64,000 nucleotides of DNA from Sphingobium aromaticiconvertens. GTDB taxonomy: Bacteria; Pseudomonadota; Alphaproteobacteria; Sphingomonadales; Sphingomonadaceae. The DNA is taken from positions 127,524 through 191,523 of the forward strand of contig NZ_JBANRJ010000002.1 in assembly GCF_037154075.1 (NCBI RefSeq), given 5' to 3'. A program made the translations under genes and the position numbers. Numbering within the stretch: the first letter of the stretch is position 1; every line of letters starts with the position of its first letter. Positions 34,375 to 43,333 of the stretch are shown here, in pieces. The notes below the pieces were generated by a model, which made no database searches, had not been told where the DNA came from, and saw only the letters and a list, made by a program, of their open reading frames with translations.

Positions 34375-35145
34375 TCAGGCGGCCTTGGGCTGGGCGGCAT
34401 TCCGCGGGATGGGGAGGCGGGTCGACATCATCGCCTGCACGGCCTTGGGGTTGGCCGTGAACGCCTCATGGATTGCGCGCGTCTGGGCGCCGGCGACGAC
34501 ATCGTCATTGCTGCCGGCCTCAAGCGCATTGAGGGCGTCGCTGACGACCTCATGGGGGGTCATACGGGGCTCGGGCAGTTTGGCGCCCATCGCCGTATCG
34601 GTCTGGACAGCCAGCACGCCGATCACCTGCGTGCCCTGTGCGCCCAGTTCGGCACGAATGCTGCGGGTAAGCGAGAGCGCCGCGGCCTTTGACGCGGCAT
34701 ATGTGCCGGCCACCGGCAAGCTGACGAGAGCCAGCATCGAGAGCATGTTGATGGTCGCACCACCACCCGCTGCCGCGAGCGCCGGGGCAAAAGCGCGGGT
34801 CATCGCCAGCGTGCCGAAATAATTGACGTCCATCTCGCGGCGGGCGTCGTCGATGGCCGGCGCGGCGATCGCGCCTTCGAACGCTGCATAGCCGGCATTG
34901 TTGATGAGCAGGGTTACATCGCTGGCGACGCCGGCTGCGGCCGCGACCTGATCGGGATCGGTGACATCGAGGGGAAGCGGCACGAGGCGGCGGTCAGCGC
35001 CCTGCAGGAGGTCGCGCAGCGACGCGGTGTCGCGGGCGGCAACATAGATTTTCGCGGCGCCGCGCTTCAGCAACTCGGCGACGAACGCGCGGCCGATGCC
35101 GCCATTGGCGCCCGTGACGAGGGCGATCGAACCGTTGATCTGCAT
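34375..35145 (-). CDS. Short-chain dehydrogenase/reductase
   Basis: A 256-aa classical SDR: the cofactor motif TGANGGIGRAFV near residue 11, LLINNAGYAAFEG, the catalytic YxxxK in TYAASKAAALSL, with a Ser upstream (MLSMLALVS). Substrate unknown. I use ATG 35145 (after GGAAGGATAG); a longer frame to 35268 would run into the operator region. The gene is divergent from a LysR regulator at 35302, which is probably its regulator. Confidence 0.82.
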   Translation of the reverse strand: MQINGSIALVTGANGGIGRAFVAELLKRGAAKIYVAARDTASLRDLLQGADRRLVPLPLDVTDPDQVAAAAGVASDVTLLINNAGYAAFEGAIAAPAIDDARREMDVNYFGTLAMTRAFAPALAAAGGGATINMLSMLALVSLPVAGTYAASKAAALSLTRSIRAELGAQGTQVIGVLAVQTDTAMGAKLPEPRMTPHEVVSDALNALEAGSNDDVVAGAQTRAIHEAFTANPKAVQAMMSTRLPIPRNAAQPKAA

Positions 35146-35276
35146 CAGACTATCCTTCCAGGTTGACCGGCCCAGGGTTGAGCCGTTTCGGGGAAGGGCG
35201 GTGCGACTGCGCTTCGGATCCGATGCCGCAGAAATGGCGGATGTTCGGTTCACTCGGTAGCCGTTCAAATCGGCTA

Positions 35277-35293
35277 TGACCTATGCTAGGTCA
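35277..35293. promoter_or_regulatory. Inverted repeat before LysR gene
   Basis: TGACCTA-TGC-TAGGTCA, perfect 7-bp arms, 9 bp upstream of the lysR-type start and within the divergent promoter region. Likely operator for autoregulation. Confidence 0.55.
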
Positions 35294-35301
35294 GCATCAA
35301 T

Positions 35302-36195
35302 ATGAAGGACATCCAAACACTGCGTCTCTACACCCGTGTCGCCCGGCTCGGCAGCTTCTCGGCGGCGGCTCGGGAGAGCGGCCTTGCCCAGTCGCAGGTC
35401 TCGCGCATGATCGCCGAACTGGAGGCGGGGCTGGGGACGCGACTATTGTCGCGCACGACCCGCGCCGTCGTGCCGACCGAAGCGGGCCAGGAATATCTGG
35501 TTCGGATCGAACCGATCCTGGCGGCGCTGGAGGATGCCGAGAACAGTATCCGAGAGACCGGCGAGCTGCGCGGGCTGCTGCGCATCGGGATGCCCTCGAC
35601 CATGGGCATCCGCATTGTCATGCCGCGATTGTCGGGTTTCGCCGAGCGGCACCCCCAACTCCAGATCGAACTGCTGCTCGACGACAGCTGGCAGGACATG
35701 GTTCGCGAGGCGGTCGATGTTGGTATCCGTGTCGGCAATCTGCCCGAGGGCTCAGGCACCGCCAAGCTGATCGGCCAGATGCACCGGGTGATCGTCGCAG
35801 CACCAGCCTATCTCGCCCAATATGGCGTACCCGAAATGCCGGGTGCGCTGGATGCGCACCGGATTGTCGGTGGTCCGGCCTCGACCCAATCCTCGTCCTG
35901 GCGGTTCGAGAAGGATGGCGAGACAGTATCGGTTGATGTGCATCCGCATATCGCGACCAACGATACGGCGGGCGCGCTGGCCGCCGCCGCAAGCGGTCTC
36001 GGCGTCACGTCCACCACATCCTGGGCGTGCCGGCTTGAGCTGGAGAACGGCGCGCTGGTCCAACTCTTCCCCGAGTGGCAGACCGCCTTGTTGCCGGTCC
36101 ACGCTTATTATCCAATGGGGCGCGCGACCCGCATCGCCGCGCGGGCGTTCGTCGAGTTTCTCAGCGCCGATCTGCTGCAAAATCCGCCAGCATAG
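35302..36195 (+). CDS. LysR-family transcriptional regulator
   Basis: A 297-aa LysR protein: N-terminal winged HTH (residues ~4-62, FSAAARESGLAQSQVSRMIAELEAGLGTRLL) and a periplasmic-binding-like effector domain (GLLRIGMPSTMGIRIVMPRL onward). It belongs to the LysR group that often regulates a divergent SDR or oxidoreductase gene, here at 34375-35145. A palindromic site sits directly before its start. Confidence 0.85.
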   Translation: MKDIQTLRLYTRVARLGSFSAAARESGLAQSQVSRMIAELEAGLGTRLLSRTTRAVVPTEAGQEYLVRIEPILAALEDAENSIRETGELRGLLRIGMPSTMGIRIVMPRLSGFAERHPQLQIELLLDDSWQDMVREAVDVGIRVGNLPEGSGTAKLIGQMHRVIVAAPAYLAQYGVPEMPGALDAHRIVGGPASTQSSSWRFEKDGETVSVDVHPHIATNDTAGALAAAASGLGVTSTTSWACRLELENGALVQLFPEWQTALLPVHAYYPMGRATRIAARAFVEFLSADLLQNPPA

Positions 36196-36554
36196 GTGCC
36201 GATCGAGGGTGTGTCGCGATCGGTCACGCTGATGCCACGCCATAATGACAGCCGGTTCGACCGGGTTGGCGATCACAACAGCTGACGCAGATCCATGTCT
36301 CCGCTGAGGCCGACCCACGCATCGCATGATGTCCGTCCGGTGGGGCCATGACCTCTTCTGGCCAGCAGTTTCACCCCGCTCTTTGAGGCGCAATCCTTGG
36401 TCCGGCGCGCGGCCTAATGCGATCAACCCGTAAAGGGTCCGGTCGCTTCGCTACGGCTTTTGGCCTGCGGCAAAAAGTGATCGCGGCCACCCACCGAACA
36501 CTTCGGGCGCCAGTCGAGCGGGGATGAACCCGCCGGCTTTCAAGGAGCCTCGAC
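36196..36554. other. Non-coding stretch
   Basis: 359 bp with no credible gene. Near its right end GCGGG-GATGAA-CCCGC (36518-36533) forms a small hairpin 21 nt before the next start codon. Confidence 0.5.
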
Positions 36555-36719
36555 ATGTTCACCGACATCAAGATCGCCCGCAGACACGCGCTCGGCCTCT
36601 CCAAGACCCTCATGATCGCAACGATGGTCATCGGGATCGGCAACCAGTTCGCCGTTATCACCGCCGACGACTTTGACGGCGACGTGGTCGTCATCAACGA
36701 ATATGATCCGTTCAGCTGA
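36555..36719 (+). CDS. Small conserved-looking protein (54 aa)
   Basis: A short ORF starting MFTDIKIARRHALGLSKTLM and ending VVVINEYDPFS. It has an AAGGAGCC RBS 7 nt before the ATG, a leader hairpin upstream and a strong terminator 9 nt after the stop: a complete single-gene unit, which argues it is real. A mildly hydrophobic middle (LMIATMVIGIG) could be a weak membrane segment or a beta core. Function unknown. Confidence 0.65.
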   Translation: MFTDIKIARRHALGLSKTLMIATMVIGIGNQFAVITADDFDGDVVVINEYDPFS

Positions 36720-36727
36720 AACCTTCC

Positions 36728-36756
36728 GGCGGGGGCATTCGCCCCCGCCTTTATTG
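36728..36756 (+). terminator. Rho-independent terminator
   Basis: GGCGGGGGC-ATTC-GCCCCCGCC then TTTATT, right after the 54-aa gene. Confidence 0.85.
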
Positions 36757-36768
36757 TGCGAGCGCTGA

Positions 36769-37302
36769 TTGGACGATCTTACCGAGGAAGCGAGCCCGCA
36801 TTTCATCCACTCGACGCTGCGTGAGCGCATCGTCGAGCATGTCTTTGTCGGGGAAGCGCTGCGCCGCCTGTGGCAACTGGGTGTAACCGACGTCGAGGTA
36901 TTGCGCTCCGAATTCGACGCGGGCGGCTATGATCTGGTAATGGCCCGCGGCGGCGTGACCCGCCATATCCAGTTCAAGACCAAAATCGTCGGCGGCAAGA
37001 CCGACGAGGTCAAGATCAGTCTCAAGCTGATGGAGAAGCCGAGCGGCTGCGTGCTCTGGATCGTGGTGACGCCGGACCTCCTTTTCGATCATTATCTGTG
37101 GTTCGGCGCGGGGCCGGGCGAGCCTTTGCCGGACATCAGTGCTTTCGCCGTTGCCAAACATAGCAAGGGGACGGCGGAGGGCGAGAAGAATGCGCGGCCG
37201 GGTCATCGCAAGGTCCGGATAACCAGGTTCGAAAAGCTCTCAACCTTGGACGCGATATTGCTTCGCCTGTTCGGTGATCTCAATGGTGCGAAAGCGGATT
37301 GA
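36769..37302 (+). CDS. Hypothetical protein with PD-(D/E)xK-like signature
   Basis: A 177-aa protein I cannot assign to a named family. The stretch EVLRSEFDAGGYDLVM...HIQFKTK (about residues 43-72) resembles a PD-(D/E)xK nuclease core (D-x-V and Q-x-K). The rest is mixed alpha/beta with VLWIVVTPDLLFDHYLWFG. The start is TTG at 36769, the first in-frame start after the upstream terminator; ATG 36838 is an alternative. It resembles endonuclease-like proteins in defence or plasmid-maintenance loci, but no partner gene is adjacent. Confidence 0.55.
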   Translation: MDDLTEEASPHFIHSTLRERIVEHVFVGEALRRLWQLGVTDVEVLRSEFDAGGYDLVMARGGVTRHIQFKTKIVGGKTDEVKISLKLMEKPSGCVLWIVVTPDLLFDHYLWFGAGPGEPLPDISAFAVAKHSKGTAEGEKNARPGHRKVRITRFEKLSTLDAILLRLFGDLNGAKAD

Positions 37303-37408
37303 GCGGTCAGGCGGCTCCGGTTGCACCGGACCGGGCTCTAGGCTGACGCCCCGAGCCCCGTGCCGGGTCTCGGCCCATCCGGGTCACGATCCCTGCCGTG
37401 GTAAGGCA

Positions 37409-37795
37409 TCAACGGCGCCCAGGTACCAGTACCCCTGCGATATCGGCTGAAGGGGCTGGTTGCCCACGGGCGAGATGCGCTGGCGGGCATATTGTCAGCC
37501 CCTCGCGCAGGGCCGCATCGTCCAGCAGAACGCGCCATGGTCCACCGTAGCGCCGGGAGGCCAGGTAGAATGTCGCGCCATCGCACGCCACCATGCGGCA
37601 TCGCTCTTGGCGATCGATCAACGACGCATTCCCGCCATAGCGGGCGACCAGCTCGTCGAGATCGGCGCGCATCAGGGCGCCGCAGCGACGGCACTGGGTA
37701 CGAACCTGGATCTGCAGCCGCTGCATCGCGTCTACGCTCGATGTCCAGCGTGGCCAAAGGGCAATGATCCGGGCGGTGTCTGTCATGATCGACAT
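37409..37795 (-). CDS. Hypothetical protein with CxxC motif
   Basis: A 128-aa protein (from MSIMTDTARIIALWPRW) with a basic middle, a CRRCGALMRADLDELVARYG motif (CxxC, possible zinc site) and further Cys (ERCRMVACDG), followed by FYLASRRYGGPW. It looks like a small plasmid-borne zinc-finger-like protein. A longer in-frame start at 37951 exists, but the N-terminal extension is low complexity and overlaps a divergent leader. Function unknown. Confidence 0.55.
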   Translation of the reverse strand: MSIMTDTARIIALWPRWTSSVDAMQRLQIQVRTQCRRCGALMRADLDELVARYGGNASLIDRQERCRMVACDGATFYLASRRYGGPWRVLLDDAALREGLTICPPAHLARGQPAPSADIAGVLVPGRR

Positions 37796-38061
37796 GATAG
37801 CGAAGCCCTCGTTCGTGCGTCCAGTAGCAGGTCTGAAAAGTCGGCCATGCCGTTCCTTATTCCCTCTGACCGCCGCACCGATGGTCCCTTCCTGGCTTGG
37901 CGTCCTCGCCGCGGCACTTGCCAGCGCAAGCCCGGTGCCGGGCTTCTCCACATCCGTTGCGACCCTGTCGGGTGCGCGGGCGCGCTATGCCCCGGCGGTC
38001 CGGTCGCCTGTCGGAAGGCCCCGATCGGCGGGGTCTGACACAGTTTGGAAAGTCGAACGTC

Positions 38062-38457
38062 ATGACCGACCCCCAGAATGACAAACTCCTATCCGCAGAC
38101 CAGCGCATCGCGACCATCGCGCAGCTCAATGATGCCCTGCGCCAGTCCATCCATAACCCGGGCGTCAACCAGGTGGTCATGACCGCCGGGGTCGCCGACC
38201 TGATCGGCGATACCAGCCTGTTCCGCGGGTTCCAGCGCCGCGCCGAACTGCTGCGCACCGTGCGCGACTATGACGCATTTGGTCCCGACGTCGATCCGCA
38301 TGGCGAGCGCGATTTCGGGCGCTTCGAGTTTGTGGGCGAGGCCCTATACTGGAAGATCGACTATTATGATCGCGCGCTGACCTTTGGATCACCCGATCCG
38401 GCCGATCCTGATGTCACCATCCGCGTACTGACACTGCTTCTCACCCACGAATATTGA
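38062..38457 (+). CDS. DUF3768 protein
   Basis: A 131-aa protein matching the DUF3768 outline: IAQLNDALRQ near the start, VVMTAGVADLIG, and the acidic DPHGERDFGRFEFVGEALYWKIDYYD, ending LTLLLTHEY. Function of the family is unknown; it is common on plasmids and accessory regions of alphaproteobacteria. A hairpin CCCCG-ATCGG-CGGGG (38017-38031) lies 30 nt before the start. A terminator follows. Confidence 0.8.
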   Translation: MTDPQNDKLLSADQRIATIAQLNDALRQSIHNPGVNQVVMTAGVADLIGDTSLFRGFQRRAELLRTVRDYDAFGPDVDPHGERDFGRFEFVGEALYWKIDYYDRALTFGSPDPADPDVTIRVLTLLLTHEY

Positions 38458-38464
38458 GCCATCA

Positions 38465-38494
38465 TGGCCCCGACCGTGTCGGGGCCACCTTTTT
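38465..38494 (+). terminator. Rho-independent terminator
   Basis: TGGCCCCGAC-CGT-GTCGGGGCCA followed by CCTTTTT, 7 bp after the DUF3768 stop. Confidence 0.88.
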
Positions 38495-38785
38495 ACTGAA
38501 GGAATTCGCCGTTGCCGCCCGCGCGGATCGCTTTGCGTCACCCGGTTGCGCCCGGCGCAGGCCTGACCAGATTTCCCATCCCTGGCGAGTGATCCCGGCC
38601 ATCCCCCTGACCGGGGGGATGGCCGAAAAGTCTGCTTGAGCAGACTGTCGGCGGTGCCGCCCAGACGTCCCATCGACCCTTGCTCTCCGGCACGAGAGGG
38701 GAGGCTGCGCGGTGAGAGCGGCCGCGTTTTGCTGCGCGGTGAGGGGACCGATCGGTGTCCCTGGAACATGCCAAGGAGACCCGCA
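38495..38785. other. Non-coding region before second parAB
   Basis: It contains a strong hairpin GGCCATCCCCC...GGGGGATGGCC (38597-38624), the 18-bp inverted repeat AGTCTGCTTGAGCAGACT (38629-38646), and a purine tract GAGAGGGGAGG (38694-38704). Confidence 0.55.
38629..38646. repeat. 18-bp inverted repeat, left of parAB
   Basis: AGTCTGC-TTGA-GCAGACT. A near-identical copy lies at 40893-40910, so the two flank the small membrane gene and the second parAB. Candidate partition (parS-like) sites. Confidence 0.55.
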
Positions 38786-38965
38786 GTGGCCGACTATTTT
38801 TCCCGTCATCCAGACCATGCGTTCGTGTTCGCATTCGTCTGCTTCGCGATCACCGTTTACCTGTTTCGCTATGTCGGTCCGGGGATCGGCGGTGGTGGCG
38901 ACTGGTCGTCGCGCGACCATTATGAGCGCGATCTGCGTGATGGTCCCCAAGACTATGAATCGTGA
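38786..38965 (+). CDS. Small single-span membrane protein
   Basis: A 59-aa protein starting at GTG 38786 behind CAAGGAG: short N terminus, one membrane segment (AFVFAFVCFAITVYLF, residues ~13-28) and a Gly-rich charged C terminus (GPGIGGGGDWSSRDHYERD). It lies 13 bp before parA on the same strand. Function unknown. Confidence 0.6.
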   Translation: MADYFSRHPDHAFVFAFVCFAITVYLFRYVGPGIGGGGDWSSRDHYERDLRDGPQDYES

Positions 38966-38978
38966 GGATCCGGCGACC

Positions 38979-39743
38979 ATGAAGACGATCGTCGTCAGCC
39001 TGCTGAAGGGCGGGGTCGGCAAGACCTTTCTCGCCACCCACCTCGCCTGGTATCTGGCCGAGCAAGGGGGCAATCGCGTCGCCTTTCTCGACCTCGATCC
39101 GCAGGGCAGTTCCACCCGGCGGCTCGCCAGCGAGCGAACCGGGTGGTTCTCGGCCGATCTGTTCGATCCCGAGGCGCGGCTCGCGCTTACCGACGCGCCC
39201 GGCATCACGGTCTTCGCCGCGGATCCGCGCCTGCAGATGGTCAAGGCAGCTGCGGATGTCCGCGATTTCCTCGGCCGGTTCCCTGCGCTTGGTGCCCATT
39301 TTGACCATATTGTCATCGACACCGGTCCCAAATGGGACGAGCTGACCTTGAGTGCGATGGCAGTGGCCGACGCAGTGATCGCGCCGGTCCAGGTCGCCGA
39401 GGATTCGATCGAATGCGCCAAGATGCTGCTCACCGCGCTCAAAAAGGCGGAAGGGGCGCGCGGCGGGCGCAAGGTCGATTTTCTCGGGCTGTTGCCCTCG
39501 ATGGTCAATCCTTTCGACCGACGCGAAATGGACAATGCGGTCAAGCTCGCCCGCGCGGTTGGCGAGAAGCTCATGTTTCCCGCCTTCATCAAGGCGCGGC
39601 CGACCTACAAGCATTCGGCCGAACAGCATCATCCGGTCTGGCGCGAAACCGGCAGCGGCGCCAAAGCGGCCGCTGACGAAATCCGGCCGATCCTGGCGGA
39701 GATCGTTCGCCGGATGGACGTCCGCCATCTGAGTGCGGCGTGA
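38979..39743 (+). CDS. parA: Second ParA-family ATPase
   Basis: A 254-aa short ParA (no N-terminal HTH): the deviant Walker A KGGVGKTF is at residues 10-17, with AFLDLDPQGSS and the Walker-B region HIVIDTGPKWDELTL. It is a different lineage from the 400-aa ParA at 4502. Short ParAs work with a ParB partner, here the next gene, whose start overlaps the parA stop (GTGATG). It may belong to a second replicon that fused with this one, or to a chromosome-type partition cassette. Confidence 0.83.
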   Translation: MKTIVVSLLKGGVGKTFLATHLAWYLAEQGGNRVAFLDLDPQGSSTRRLASERTGWFSADLFDPEARLALTDAPGITVFAADPRLQMVKAAADVRDFLGRFPALGAHFDHIVIDTGPKWDELTLSAMAVADAVIAPVQVAEDSIECAKMLLTALKKAEGARGGRKVDFLGLLPSMVNPFDRREMDNAVKLARAVGEKLMFPAFIKARPTYKHSAEQHHPVWRETGSGAKAAADEIRPILAEIVRRMDVRHLSAA

Positions 39744-40678
39744 TGGGCAAGTTCGATCAACGCGCCGAAGAGTTCGGACTGCTTGTCGGCCTCCATGACA
39801 GCGCGCGGCGTGTCGAGGATCTGCCGCTCGACTGGATCATGGCCGATCCGGAAAATCCGCGGCGCGTGTTCGATGAGACGGAGCTCAAGGATCTTGCTGC
39901 CTCGATCGCCGCGCGCGGCGTCCTGCAGCCGATCATCGTCGCCCCGAAGAATGGCGACGGCCTTCATGTCATCCGTGTCGGCGAGCGGCGCTTTCGGGCA
40001 TCGCGCCTTGCCGGGCGCGAGACCATCCCAGCGATCGTGATGGCGGTGGTGAACCGCGCCGACACGCTCGCCGATCAGATCGTCGAGAATGACCAGCGCG
40101 CAGGCCTGACCCCCCATGATCTGGCGACCGGGATCGAACGCATGCTGAGCGCCGGTGTCACACAGGCGGAGATCGCCCGCGCGCTCGGCCGCTCGAAGCA
40201 GTTCGTATCGCTCTATGCCGCCTGTGCCGACATGGCGCCGTGGCTGCGTGCGGCGATTGACCAGATGCCGATCCGGTTGCTCTACGACCTGCACCGGGCT
40301 GCCCGCATCCATGGCGACGCGGTGCGTGCCTATATTGAGCGGCTTGGTGATGAAAACGTGACCCTGGCCGAGGGTGGCCGGTTCATCGCGGGACTCAAGG
40401 TATCCGAGAATCTGCCGGATGGCCGTCTGCGCGATGTGCCCGCGCTCTCGGACGGACAGGGCACAGTGCGCGCCGCACCGAGCCGGCCGGTTCGTGCCAG
40501 TGCCGGTTTGCGGTCGATGTTCGAAACGGGGGTGCCGCCGCAGCCTCGGCCGCTCGATGCGGTGCGGGTGACGGTGGGCGGGCGGACAGGACGTTTGATC
40601 CTGCCCGAGCGCGTTCGGGTGGTGTTCGATGACGGCAATGAGGTCGAAGCGCCCATTGCCGAGATCGCCATGGAGTAA
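39740..40678 (+). CDS. parB: Second ParB-family partition protein
   Basis: A 312-aa ParB: LKDLAASIAARGVLQPIIVAP and VGERRFRASRLAG (about residues 50-95) define the ParB N-terminal domain, ENDQRAGLTPHDLA the next conserved block, and TQAEIARALGRSKQFVSLYAA a helix-turn-helix. It overlaps parA by four bases (GTG 39740 or ATG 39743). A possible cognate site is the 18-bp inverted repeat flanking this module. It shows little resemblance to the ParB at 3276. Confidence 0.83.
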   Translation: MMGKFDQRAEEFGLLVGLHDSARRVEDLPLDWIMADPENPRRVFDETELKDLAASIAARGVLQPIIVAPKNGDGLHVIRVGERRFRASRLAGRETIPAIVMAVVNRADTLADQIVENDQRAGLTPHDLATGIERMLSAGVTQAEIARALGRSKQFVSLYAACADMAPWLRAAIDQMPIRLLYDLHRAARIHGDAVRAYIERLGDENVTLAEGGRFIAGLKVSENLPDGRLRDVPALSDGQGTVRAAPSRPVRASAGLRSMFETGVPPQPRPLDAVRVTVGGRTGRLILPERVRVVFDDGNEVEAPIAEIAME

Positions 40679-40759
40679 ACCATCGGCGGGGCAGGGCGGG
40701 GGGCGCATCCATTCACCCCTCACTCCGCGTCGAAACGATCGAGCTTTTCAGACAATTTT

Positions 40760-40799
40760 GACAGCCGTGCCCCTTTCTTCAGGTGCGCGGCTGTCTTCA
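40760..40799 (+). terminator. Probable terminator after second parB
   Basis: GACAGCCG (40760-40767) pairs with CGGCTGTC (40788-40795) around a 20-nt loop, followed by TTCATTTT. The long loop makes it a modest candidate. Confidence 0.45.
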
Positions 40800-40892
40800 T
40801 TTTCGCGGGCGGAGGGCATTGGTTCGCTCGGAGATATTCTCTTTTTCCACCGAGGCCAGGCCGGGTTGGATACGTGGCTTGAAGACGGTCGG

Positions 40893-40910
40893 AGTCTGTT
40901 TGAGCAGACT
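40893..40910. repeat. 18-bp inverted repeat, right of parAB
   Basis: AGTCTGTTTGAGCAGACT differs from the left copy (38629-38646) at one base. It lies 14 bp before the left end of IS21. Confidence 0.55.
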
Positions 40911-41037
40911 ATAAGATGAGTGGTTGTTGATTGCCGTTGAGAAGTGACCCGGGGAAGCCAGTAATTTCCACTGAGAAGTGACCCATGTTTGAACACGTCC
41001 CTGGCTTTGACGAGCGGGGGACCATGGAGTGTTGGAC

Positions 41038-42561
41038 ATGGCATTATTGAGCGTTATCCGGCGGTGGCATTACCGCGATCATCTATCGATCCGGGAGATA
41101 GCCAGGCGCACCGGTCTTTCCCGCAACACCGTTCGTAAATATCTGCGGTCGGACACGATCGAGCCGCAGTTCAAGGTGCCGGAGCGACCGAGCAAGCTGG
41201 ACCCGTTCGTCGAGCGGCTGACAGCCTGGCTGAGGCGGGAGATGGGCCGTCCGCGCAAGCAGAAGCGCACGGTCAAGCAGTTGTATGCCGATCTGGTGAG
41301 CCTCGGCTTTGACGGTTCCTATGGCCGTGTCGCGGCCTTTGCCCGGGACTGGCGTGATGATTATCGCCGCCAGCAGCAGATGAGCGGCAGAGGCACCTTC
41401 GTGCCGTTGTCCTTCGCACCGGGTGAGGCGTTCCAGTTCGACTGGAGCGAGGACTGGGCGATCATCGATGGCGTGCGCACCAAGCTGCAGGTCGCGCACT
41501 TCAAGCTCAGCTACAGTCGCGCCTTCTTTGTGCGGGCCTATCTACTGCAGACCCACGAGATGCTGTTCGACGCCCATAATCATGCGTTCCGCGTGCTGGG
41601 CGGCGTGCCGCGACGCGGCATCTACGACAACATGAGGACTGCCGTCGACAAGGTCGGGCGCGGCAAGAGCCGGACCGTCAACGCCCGCTTCCTGACGATG
41701 GTGAGCCATTATCTGTTCGAGGCCGAGTTCTGTAATCCGGCCGCTGGGTGGGAGAAGGGCCAGGTCGAGAAGAACGTGCAGGATGCACGGCATCGCCTGT
41801 GGCAGCCTGTCCCCCAGACTCAGAGCCTCGACGCTTTGAACATCTGGCTGGAGGAGCGCTGCAAGGCGCTATGGCAGGATATTCCGCACGGAATCGAGCC
41901 CGGGTCTGTCGCTGATGCCTGGGCGGATGAGGTGGCGAGCCTGATGCCGACAGGCAGGGCGTTCGATGGCTTTGTCGAGTATGGCAAGCGGGTCTCACCG
42001 ACCTGCCTCGTCCATCTCGAGCGCAACCGCTACAGCGTGCCGGCGTCGTTCGCCAACCGCCCCGTCAGCCTGCGCGTCTATCCCGACCGCTTCCTGGTGG
42101 TCGCCGAGGGACAGTTGCTGTGCGAACACCAGCGTATCATCGAACGATCCCACGATGGGCCGGGGCGCACCGTCTATGACTGGCGCCATTATCTGGCGGT
42201 GGTGCAGCGCAAGCCAGGTGCCCTGCGCAATGGGGCGCCGTTCCTTGAACTGCCTGATCCCTTCCAGCGGCTGCAGCGGCATCTGTTGCGGTCTCCTGGC
42301 GGTGACAGGGAGATGGTCGAGATCCTGGCCCTGGTGCTGCATCATGACGAGCAGACCGTGCTGACGGCCGTCACGATGGCGTTGGAGGGGGGCGTTCCAA
42401 CCAAGACCCATATCCTCAACCTCCTGCACCGTCTGCTCGACGGCAAGCCGCTGACAACGCCGCCGGTCACGGCGCCACAGGCGCTGAGACTGGTCAGCGA
42501 GCCGATGGCCAATGTCGAGCGCTATGACGCTCTGCGTCGGGAGAGCCGCCATGCGTCATGA
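41038..42561 (+). CDS. istA: IS21-family transposase IstA
   Basis: A 507-aa DDE transposase: N-terminal HTH ([20 protein letters not shown]), then the catalytic core with [14 protein letters not shown] (first Asp), [12 protein letters not shown] (second Asp) and [14 protein letters not shown] (Glu), and a C-terminal Mu-type domain with [12 protein letters not shown]. It cuts and joins the IS ends, helped by IstB. The ATG at 41038 has GGAG 8 nt upstream; a GTG nine bases earlier is possible. Confidence 0.92.
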   Translation: MALLSVIRRWHYRDHLSIREIARRTGLSRNTVRKYLRSDTIEPQFKVPERPSKLDPFVERLTAWLRREMGRPRKQKRTVKQLYADLVSLGFDGSYGRVAAFARDWRDDYRRQQQMSGRGTFVPLSFAPGEAFQFDWSEDWAIIDGVRTKLQVAHFKLSYSRAFFVRAYLLQTHEMLFDAHNHAFRVLGGVPRRGIYDNMRTAVDKVGRGKSRTVNARFLTMVSHYLFEAEFCNPAAGWEKGQVEKNVQDARHRLWQPVPQTQSLDALNIWLEERCKALWQDIPHGIEPGSVADAWADEVASLMPTGRAFDGFVEYGKRVSPTCLVHLERNRYSVPASFANRPVSLRVYPDRFLVVAEGQLLCEHQRIIERSHDGPGRTVYDWRHYLAVVQRKPGALRNGAPFLELPDPFQRLQRHLLRSPGGDREMVEILALVLHHDEQTVLTAVTMALEGGVPTKTHILNLLHRLLDGKPLTTPPVTAPQALRLVSEPMANVERYDALRRESRHAS

Positions 42562-43333
42562 TCCCGCCAGCGGCGCTATTATCGTCATGCTGCGCAGCCT
42601 CAAGATGCACGGCATGGCGCAGGCCGTTACCGATCTCATGGAACAGGGTGCACCGGCGTTCGATGCCGCCATCCCGATCCTGTCCCAGCTCCTGAAGGCG
42701 GAGACTGCTGAACGAGAGGTGCGATCGGTATCCTATCAACTCAAGGCTGCGCGGTTCCCGGCCTATCGCGACCTGGCAGGCTTCGACTTCGCCAGCAGTG
42801 AGATCAACGAAGCGCTGGTGCGCCAGCTTCACCGCTGTGAGTTTATCGACGTTGCCGACAACATCGTGCTGGTCGGCGGCCCCGGCACCGGCAAGACCCA
42901 CATCGCGACAGCGCTGGGCGTTCAGGCCATCGAGCATCATCGAAAACGGGTGCGGTTCTTCTCCACCGTCGAGTTGGTTAATGCGCTCGAACAGGAGAAG
43001 GCCCAGGGCAAGGCAGGCCAGGTCGCCGGAAGGCTCGCCCACGCCGATCTCGTGATCCTCGATGAGCTCGGCTATCTGCCGTTCAGCGCCTCAGGCGGTG
43101 CATTGCTGTTCCATCTGCTCAGCAAACTTTACGAGCGCACCAGCGTCATCATCACCACCAACCTCAGCTTCAGTGAATGGGCCACCGTGTTCGGTGATGC
43201 CAAGATGACCACAGCGCTGCTCGATCGGCTGACCCATCACTGCCACATCCTTGAAACCGGCAACGACAGCTTCCGGTTCAAAAACAGCTCTGCTCAGCAG
43301 CCCACAGCGCGAAAGGAGAAAACCTCATCTTGA
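42551..43333 (+). CDS. istB: IS21 helper ATPase IstB
   Basis: A 260-aa AAA+ ATPase of the IstB/DnaC type: Walker [10 protein letters not shown] near residue 114, Walker [11 protein letters not shown], sensor-like [16 protein letters not shown]. It overlaps istA by 11 bases, as usual. It assists IstA in target selection. Confidence 0.93.
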   Translation: MRHDPASGAIIVMLRSLKMHGMAQAVTDLMEQGAPAFDAAIPILSQLLKAETAEREVRSVSYQLKAARFPAYRDLAGFDFASSEINEALVRQLHRCEFIDVADNIVLVGGPGTGKTHIATALGVQAIEHHRKRVRFFSTVELVNALEQEKAQGKAGQVAGRLAHADLVILDELGYLPFSASGGALLFHLLSKLYERTSVIITTNLSFSEWATVFGDAKMTTALLDRLTHHCHILETGNDSFRFKNSSAQQPTARKEKTSS

